The notes below the pieces were generated by a model that had not been told where the DNA came from, searched no databases, and was given only the letters and a program-made list of their open reading frames with translations. Below are positions 59,443-64,000 of a stretch of 64,000 bases of DNA, one piece after another. The DNA is taken from contig DASPNP010000049.1 of assembly GCA_035626475.1 (NCBI GenBank), positions 1-64,000 on the forward strand. The letters run 5' to 3'. Both the position numbers and the translations under genes were made by a program. Each line of letters begins with the position of its first letter. Position 1 is the stretch's first letter. Source of the stretch: DASPKT01 sp035626475 (GTDB taxonomy: Bacteria > Pseudomonadota > Alphaproteobacteria > Azospirillales > Azospirillaceae).

Positions 59443-59498
59443 TGGGATGGCATGGGCCGGCGGCGCCTTTCCCGACGGGAGCATGGGACGGCATGGGA
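59443..59498. repeat. Two MraZ-like TGGG box pairs
   Basis: TGGGA at 59443 and TGGGC at 59453 (10 bp apart), then TGGGA at 59484 and at 59494 (10 bp apart). The second pair is identical over 16 bp to the boxes in the amidase gene at 57137 and 57152. Confidence 0.6.
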
Positions 59499-59696
59499 AA
59501 CCGGCGCCGCATCCCTCTTCCGCACCGGCTGCCACTAAGGATTCATTTACCAGAACAGTCTAGCCACAACATCTTGTGGTGCGAGGGATCACCGTTCCGG
59601 GGCGCGGAAGCGCCGCCGAGGGACCAGACGCTCCCGCCCTGTCCCTCTCGGCTTAGCCCGAGGACTTGCGCCTGTGGAGAAGAGCCCCGCGCGGCC

Positions 59697-59712
59697 TTAA
59701 GTTGCTGCTAAC
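59697..59712. promoter_or_regulatory. CtrA-like site
   Basis: TTAA (59697-59700), seven bases, then CTAAC (59708-59712), one mismatch to TTAA-N7-TTAAC. It is 7 bp from a perfect DnaA box. Confidence 0.4.
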
Positions 59713-59719
59713 CCTTTCG

Positions 59720-59853
59720 TTATCCACAGCCGGAACGGATAATGAACGATCTTAGATAAAATGCGTGAGATCGGCGGTTTTCCTATGGTTCGGCACTCGA
59801 TCCCCTGAATCTCCCGGTGTGACGACGGTCACTTATCAACAACCTGTGGATAA
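59720..59853. promoter_or_regulatory. DnaA-box cluster
   Basis: TTATCCACA at 59720-59728 (plus) and at 59845-59853 (minus, read as TGTGGATAA) are perfect consensus boxes. TTATCAACA at 59833-59841 has one mismatch. They flank an AT-rich stretch (GGATAATGAACGATCTTAG, GATAAAATG). Confidence 0.6.
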
Positions 59854-59885
59854 TTCTTCGAAGGGGCCCTTCTTTACTGATGGGT

Positions 59886-59930
59886 CCCATTGACGCCCAT
59901 ACTGGCCCATGCTATCCCATTCCTACCCAT
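59886..59930. promoter_or_regulatory. MraZ operator: five CCCAT boxes at 10-bp period
   Basis: CCCAT starts at 59886, 59896, 59906, 59916 and 59926, exactly 10 bp apart. On the minus strand they read ATGGG. E. coli MraZ binds TGGGN direct repeats with 5-nt spacers, i.e. the same 10-bp period, upstream of its own gene. The array lies ~130 bp before the mraZ ATG. Confidence 0.8.
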
Positions 59931-60058
59931 AAATCGGGCGCGTCCGCCCATCGCCGCATCCTCCCACCGGGGTTCATCGGGAGGTCCGGACCGGAGGACG
60001 CGGGGCGGGCTTTGCGAGAGGGGCGGTTCCCGACGGGGGACCGAGAGTGAGCGGGGCG

Positions 60059-60538
60059 ATGAGCCTTTTCCTGTCCACATACGTCAACAAGGTCGACAAG
60101 AAGGGTCGGGTCTCTGTGCCCGCGCCCTTCCGCGCCGTCCTTGGTGGGCAGGCCGAGCTGATCGTCTTCCGGTCCCTGCAGGCCCAGGCGCTGGACGCCT
60201 GCTCCGTCGACTACATGAACCAGCTGGCGGACGCGCTCGATAACCCCGAGATGCCCGACGATCTGCGCGACCTGATCGAGACCACCGTGTTTGGCGGCTC
60301 GGTCCGGCTGCCCATCGACCCCGAGGGCCGCATCGTCATCCCCGAGCAGTTCGTCGGCTTCGCCGGCCTGGGCGAGAACGCCGCCTTCGTCGGCCGCCGC
60401 CGCACCTTCCAGATCTGGGACCCCGAGGCCTTCGCCGCCCACGAGGCCGCGAGCCGGGAGCAAACCCGCGCCAACAACATCTCGCTGGCCACCGTGCTCG
60501 CCCGCACCGCCAGCCTGGCGAAGGGAGGTGCCGCGTGA
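60059..60538 (+). CDS. mraZ: Transcriptional regulator MraZ
   Basis: A 159-aa DNA-binding protein of two AbrB-like halves, which represses the dcw cluster. Half one is MSLFLSTYVNKVDKKGRVSVPAPFRAVL and half two is GSVRLPIDPEGRIVIPEQFVGFAGL; both carry the DxxGR block. The family N-terminus MSLFLST points to the ATG at 60059; a GTG at 60047 is also in frame. The operator-like repeat array is upstream. The stop overlaps the rsmH GTG start (GTGA). Confidence 0.95.
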   Translation: MSLFLSTYVNKVDKKGRVSVPAPFRAVLGGQAELIVFRSLQAQALDACSVDYMNQLADALDNPEMPDDLRDLIETTVFGGSVRLPIDPEGRIVIPEQFVGFAGLGENAAFVGRRRTFQIWDPEAFAAHEAASREQTRANNISLATVLARTASLAKGGAA

Positions 60539-61500
60539 GCGCCGACCTGCACATCCCCGTCCTGCTGACCGAGATCGTCGCCGCCCTCGCCCCCCGGGCC
60601 GGCGACGTGATCGTGGACGGCACCTTCGGCCGCGGCGGCTACTCCACCGCCCTGCTGAACGCCGCCGATTGCCGCGTCTACGGGATCGACCGCGACCCCC
60701 GCGCGGTCGCTCACGGAGCATCCATCGCCCCCGGCTTCGGCGGAAGGCTGACCGTAGTCGAGGGCCGCTTCGGCTCAATGGACCGGCTGATGGCCGACCT
60801 GGGCGTCGCCCGGGTGGACGGCGTGACGCTGGACCTCGGCGTCTCCTCGCCGCAGATCGACGACCCCGCCCGCGGCTTCTCCTTCCGCTTCGAGGGGCCG
60901 CTGGACATGCGCATGGGGCGCGACGGTCCCAGCGCCGCCGACGTGGTGAACACCTACGAGGAGGTCGAGATCGCCGACATCCTCTGGCGCTACGGCGAGG
61001 AGCGGCTGTCGCGCCGCATCGCCCGCGCCATCGTCGAGGCCCGCCGCGCCGAGCCCTACCGCACCACCCTGCAGCTGGCCGACACGATCCGCCGCTGCGT
61101 GCCCCGCTCCAAGGACGGCATCGACCCGGCGACCCGCAGCTTCCAGGGGCTGCGCCTCTATGTGAACGACGAGCTGGGCGAGCTGGACCGCGGCCTGGCC
61201 GCCGCCGAGCGGCTGCTGGCCCCCGGCGGGCGCCTCGCCATCGTCTCCTTCCATTCGCTGGAGGACCGCGCGGTGAAGGAGTTCCTCCGCCGCCGCGCCG
61301 GCCTTGAGGCCGGTTCCTCCCGCCACATGCCCGGCCCCGCGAAGAGCGGTCCTGCCCCGACCTTCCGCCTCGTCGACAAGGGCGGCGTCAAGCCGACCGC
61401 GTCCGAGGTCTCCGCCAATTCCCGCGCGCGCTCCGCCCGGTTGCGCGCCGCCATCCGTACCGAGGCCCCCGCCTGGCCTCCCCTGGGAGAAGCCGCATGA
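60535..61500 (+). CDS. rsmH: 16S rRNA (cytosine1402-N4)-methyltransferase
   Basis: A 321-aa SAM-dependent methyltransferase for C1402 of 16S rRNA. It begins MSADLHIPVLLTEIVAAL; the SAM motif is VIVDGTFGRGGYSTALL, followed by VYGIDRDPRAV and VDGVTLDLGVSSPQIDDPARGFSFR. The C-terminal SFHSLEDRAVKEFLR is also conserved. The start is GTG at 60535, overlapping mraZ. The stop overlaps the ftsL ATG (ATGA). Confidence 0.97.
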   Translation: MSADLHIPVLLTEIVAALAPRAGDVIVDGTFGRGGYSTALLNAADCRVYGIDRDPRAVAHGASIAPGFGGRLTVVEGRFGSMDRLMADLGVARVDGVTLDLGVSSPQIDDPARGFSFRFEGPLDMRMGRDGPSAADVVNTYEEVEIADILWRYGEERLSRRIARAIVEARRAEPYRTTLQLADTIRRCVPRSKDGIDPATRSFQGLRLYVNDELGELDRGLAAAERLLAPGGRLAIVSFHSLEDRAVKEFLRRRAGLEAGSSRHMPGPAKSGPAPTFRLVDKGGVKPTASEVSANSRARSARLRAAIRTEAPAWPPLGEAA

Positions 61501-61994
61501 TCGGCAAGTCCACCATCGTCTGGGTCTGCCTCGCCACGGTGGCGAGCGGCATCCTCTACCACACCAGCTACCGGGTGCAGGAGCAGGCGGAGCGCCTGTC
61601 CTCCATCAACCGGCAGATCGTGGCCGAGCAGGAGGCCATCCAGGTCCTGAAGGCCGAGTGGGCCTACCTGAACGACCCGGCCCGGCTGGAACGCCTGGTG
61701 GCGCAGCACACCGCGCTGAAGCCGGTCCAGGTGGCGCAGATGGTGACGCTGGACGCGATCCCCGAGAAGCTGCCCGAGGGCGTGCTGGTGGCCGAGGCCC
61801 CGGCCGCCGCGGCGCCGGCCCCTCGGACGCAGGTCGCGGCCGCCGCGCCGACCAAGACAGACGCCGCCAAGGTCGCCGCCAAGCCGGCGCCGAAGAAGAC
61901 CGACGCGCCGAAGGCCGGGGGCGCCAAGCCGGCGCCGCAGGCCGCCCCGGTCGACGGCCCGGTGCTGCTCGCCAGGTACGGAGCCCGCCGGTGA
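61497..61994 (+). CDS. ftsL: Cell division protein FtsL
   Basis: A 165-aa bitopic divisome protein. One transmembrane helix (about residues 4-23, STIVWVCLATVASGILYHTS) is followed by a leucine-zipper-like coiled coil (about 28-75, QEQAERLSSINRQIVAEQEAIQVLKAEWAYLNDPARLERL). A Lys/Ala/Pro-rich periplasmic tail, longer than usual, closes the protein. It is coupled on both sides: ATGA with rsmH and GTGA with ftsI. Identification rests on topology and position, since FtsL sequences diverge. Confidence 0.9.
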   Translation: MIGKSTIVWVCLATVASGILYHTSYRVQEQAERLSSINRQIVAEQEAIQVLKAEWAYLNDPARLERLVAQHTALKPVQVAQMVTLDAIPEKLPEGVLVAEAPAAAAPAPRTQVAAAAPTKTDAAKVAAKPAPKKTDAPKAGGAKPAPQAAPVDGPVLLARYGARR

Positions 61995-63769
61995 CGGACG
62001 CCGACTTCTCCCTCACCGGTTTCGATATCGCGGGCATCGACCGGAGACAGAACGCCCGCCCCGAGGGCCGCGTCCGGCTGCAGAGCCGCGCGGCCCATGC
62101 GCTTGAGCAGGGCCGGGCGCGCCTGATCGTCACCGCCGCCATGTTCGGCCTGGCCTTCGGCACGGTCGGGCTGCGGCTGGTCGACGTGATGGTGCTGAAC
62201 CGCGGCGCCGAGCCGGGCGCCGGCCGGGCCGTCACCGCCGGCGCGCCCCAGGCCAGCCGCGCCGACATCCTGGACCGCAACGGCGTGCTGCTGGCGACCT
62301 CGCTGACCACCGCCTCGCTGTTCGCCGACCCCAAGCTGGTGATCGACGCCGAGGAGGCCGCGCGCAAGCTGGTCGCCACCCTGCCCGAGCTGGACTACCG
62401 CACCGTCCTGGCCGAGCTGACCAGCGACAAGCGCTTCGTCTGGCTGAAGCGGAACCTGACGCCGCGCCAGCAGTTCGAGGTCAACCGCCTGGGCCTGCCC
62501 GGCGTCAGCTTCCAGAAGGAGGAGCGCCGCATCTACCCGCAGGGCAACCTGGCGGCGCACCTGGTCGGCTTCACCGGCGTGGACAATAACGGCCTGATGG
62601 GCATGGAGCAGTCCTTCGACAAGCGCCTGAAGGAGAACCCCCAGCCCCTGCAGCTCAGCGTGGACGTGCGCATCCAGCACATCCTGCGCAAGGAGATCAT
62701 GGCGACGATGGAGGAGTTCTCCGCCATCGGCGGCGCCGGCATCGTGCAGGACGTGAAGACGGGCGAGATCCTGGGCTTCGTCAGCCTGCCCGATTTCGAT
62801 CCGCACATCCCCGGCGACATGCCCGACGACACCCGCTTCAACCGCGCCTCGCTGGGCGTGTTCGAGATGGGGTCGACGATGAAGATCCTGAACACGGCCA
62901 TGGCGCTGGACAGCGGCCATGTGAAGATGACCGACAGCTTCGACGCCACCCGCCCGATCCGCGTCGGCCGCTTCAGCATCAGCGACTACCATCCCGAGAA
63001 CCGCTGGATGAACGTCCCGGAGATCTTCCGGGAGTCGTCCAACATCGGCTCGGTGAAGATGGCGCAGGTCGTAGGCCCCCAGGGCCAGCGCGAGTTCATG
63101 CAGCGCATCGGCTTCCTGAAGCCGGCGCAGATCGAGATTCCCGAGGTGGGTTGGCCGCTGATCCCGAACCCGTGGAAGGAGGTCAATTTGATGACCGTCT
63201 CCTTCGGCCACGGCATCTCGATCAGCCCGGTGCAGCTGACCAACTCGGTCAGCGCCGTCGTCAACGGCGGAATCATGCACCCGGCCACCCTGCTGAAGCG
63301 CGAGAAGGGCGAGGAGGTGCCGGGCACCCGCGTCGTCTCGGCCAAGACCTCCGAGGAGATCCGCAAGCTGATGCGCCTGGTGGTGACCGACGGCACCGCC
63401 AAGCAGGCCTTCATGGAGAAGGCGGCGCTGGCGGGCGAGGTCCCCTCCTACATGGTCGGCGGCAAGACCGGCACCGCCGAGAAGACCCGCGGCCGCACAT
63501 ACGTGAAGAACGCCCGCCTGTCGAACTTCGTCGGCGCCTTCCCGATCAACGACCCGCGCTACACCATCTTCATCATGATCGACGAGCCGAAGGGCACGAA
63601 GAAGAGCTTCGGCTACGCCACCGCCGGCTGGACGGCCGCCCCGGCGGCCCGCCGGGTCATCGACCAGATCGGCCCGCTCCTGGGCGTGAAGCCCGTCAAC
63701 CTGACCGCCCCGGACGTGGTGGAAGCCATGGCCATCGACGGAATGAGGGGGACCCTTGCGTCTTACTGA
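61991..63769 (+). CDS. ftsI: Peptidoglycan transpeptidase FtsI (PBP3)
   Basis: A 592-aa septal transpeptidase. A short cytoplasmic part and a transmembrane helix (about residues 44-68) precede the PBP dimerisation domain. The catalytic motifs are S295-T-M-K298 (FEMGSTMKIL), S349-S-N351 (FRESSNIGS) and K492-T-G494 (GGKTGTAEKT). The start is GTG at 61991, overlapping the ftsL stop (GTGA); a longer frame upstream is only the shadow of rsmH and ftsL. The stop is inside the murE 5' end. Confidence 0.96.
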   Translation: MTDADFSLTGFDIAGIDRRQNARPEGRVRLQSRAAHALEQGRARLIVTAAMFGLAFGTVGLRLVDVMVLNRGAEPGAGRAVTAGAPQASRADILDRNGVLLATSLTTASLFADPKLVIDAEEAARKLVATLPELDYRTVLAELTSDKRFVWLKRNLTPRQQFEVNRLGLPGVSFQKEERRIYPQGNLAAHLVGFTGVDNNGLMGMEQSFDKRLKENPQPLQLSVDVRIQHILRKEIMATMEEFSAIGGAGIVQDVKTGEILGFVSLPDFDPHIPGDMPDDTRFNRASLGVFEMGSTMKILNTAMALDSGHVKMTDSFDATRPIRVGRFSISDYHPENRWMNVPEIFRESSNIGSVKMAQVVGPQGQREFMQRIGFLKPAQIEIPEVGWPLIPNPWKEVNLMTVSFGHGISISPVQLTNSVSAVVNGGIMHPATLLKREKGEEVPGTRVVSAKTSEEIRKLMRLVVTDGTAKQAFMEKAALAGEVPSYMVGGKTGTAEKTRGRTYVKNARLSNFVGAFPINDPRYTIFIMIDEPKGTKKSFGYATAGWTAAPAARRVIDQIGPLLGVKPVNLTAPDVVEAMAIDGMRGTLASY

Positions 63770-64000
63770 GCTGATGGCATCACGAACCGAAATCGCCGTC
63801 TCGGCGCTCGCCCTCGAACGTGATCCTCCGATCACGAACCTGACGGCCGACAGCCGCGCCGTGGTCCCCGGGACCCTCTTCGCCGCCCTTCCCGGCTCAG
63901 CCCGGGATGGGCGCGCTTTCATTCCGGACGCGCTCGCCAAGGGCGCGGTCGCCATCCTGGCGCCCAAGGGCACGACCCTGCCGGAGGGCTCCCAGGCCGT
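63756..64000 (+). CDS. murE: UDP-MurNAc-tripeptide synthetase MurE (3' end missing)
   Basis: The first 81 codons of murE, cut by the window edge. The product adds the third stem-peptide residue to UDP-MurNAc-L-Ala-D-Glu. From TTG at 63756 it reads MRLTELMASRTEIAVSALAL, then NLTADSRAVVPGTLFAALPGSARDGRAFIPDALAKGA, where TADSR and LFAALPG are the MurE N-terminal blocks. GAGGGGG lies 4 nt before the TTG, and the family usually begins MRL; ATG at 63774 is the alternative. The TTG start overlaps ftsI by 14 nt. Confidence 0.9.
   Translation, partial: MRLTELMASRTEIAVSALALERDPPITNLTADSRAVVPGTLFAALPGSARDGRAFIPDALAKGAVAILAPKGTTLPEGSQA

Larger units (their letters stand above)
59367..60058. other. Regulatory region between rnpB and mraZ
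   Basis: A 692-bp gap without a gene. It holds two TGGG box pairs (59443-59498), a CtrA-like site (59697-59712), three DnaA-box-like 9-mers (59720, 59833, 59845) and five CCCAT boxes (59886-59930). GANTC methylation sites lie at about 59384, 59541 and 59806. The stretch 59700-59880 is much more AT-rich than the window average. Confidence 0.6.

Noticed and set aside
59720..59853. Calling this a proven chromosomal origin
   Set aside because: Only three boxes are present, dnaA, hemE or parAB are not nearby, and skew cannot be judged from one window; it is kept as a hypothesis only.
61304..61990. Longer FtsI reading frame
   Set aside because: It overlaps rsmH and ftsL completely; GTG at 61991 overlaps the ftsL stop as GTGA and gives the normal FtsI length.

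Overview
The window is about 70% GC and densely coded. It reads as chromosomal DNA of an alphaproteobacterium, most likely a Rhodospirillales/Azospirillales-type organism. The support is gene content: a fliL-fliM flagellar block followed by a DUF6468-type protein, PleD and DivK cell-cycle regulators, an EipB-type envelope protein, an EcfG-like sigma factor with EcfG-type promoters, a zinc-ribbon DinB, and a dcw cluster with alphaproteobacterial spacing. I saw no tRNA, rRNA, insertion sequence, prophage or CRISPR array. The genus cannot be fixed from the sequence.

Layout. 1-2.0 kb: end of a flagellar operon (fliL, fliM, DUF6468-like; minus strand). 2.2-6.2 kb: gamma-glutamylcyclotransferase, prfC and a DEAD-box helicase. 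6.4-9.4 kb: NTF2-like protein, secreted amidohydrolase, STAS-like protein and a divergent TetR regulator with an operator-like palindrome. 9.7-12.2 kb: glycogen phosphorylase. 12.6-13.4 kb: EcfG-type promoter and sigma factor. 13.5-16.6 kb: PLP lyase, beta-barrel protein and a class II glutamine amidotransferase. 16.75-19.86 kb: a plus-strand operon of a cysteine hydrolase, a MAPEG protein and two PuuE-like deacetylases, behind a perfect 20-bp palindrome. 20-24.6 kb: aldose epimerase, erythromycin-esterase-like protein, and ald with a divergent Lrp regulator. 24.8-31 kb: RNase R, an orphan antitoxin, a DUF983 protein, an S41 protease, a methyltransferase and L33. 31-36.5 kb: pleD-divK, dinB, EipB-like protein and a second diguanylate cyclase. 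36.5-40.4 kb: Uup, a DjlA-like protein, a MazEF/PemK module and a GNAT enzyme. 40.5-51.6 kb: 5-oxoprolinase/hydantoinase, an MmyB-type regulator, a cupin protein, two LysE exporters, DUF533 and GYF-AIM24 proteins, an MFS transporter and a lipoprotein. 52-57.4 kb: TonB receptor, fumC and an AmiD-type amidase. 57.4-58.3 kb: an AT-rich island. 58.3-64 kb: Uma2 protein, rnpB, and the dcw cluster mraZ-rsmH-ftsL-ftsI-murE (murE runs off the end).

Intergenic space holds four families of palindromic repeats. A: REP-like, with a conserved central core. B: arms beginning CGTAGGTCGCATGGAG. C: arms based on CCGGGACCCAGGGGTTGCAGC. D: about 200 bp with TTCTCCCCTTGCGGGAGAA ends. They are often nested, with B inside C or inside A.

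The most unusual stretch is 57.1-60.06 kb. Five CCCAT boxes at exact 10-bp spacing lie upstream of mraZ and look like an MraZ operator. The same TGGGA box pairs also occur between rnpB and mraZ and inside the amidase gene. Two perfect DnaA boxes, a near-perfect one and a CtrA-like site lie in the same gap. This suggests cell-cycle control of cell-wall genes, or an origin-like locus; neither can be settled from the sequence alone.
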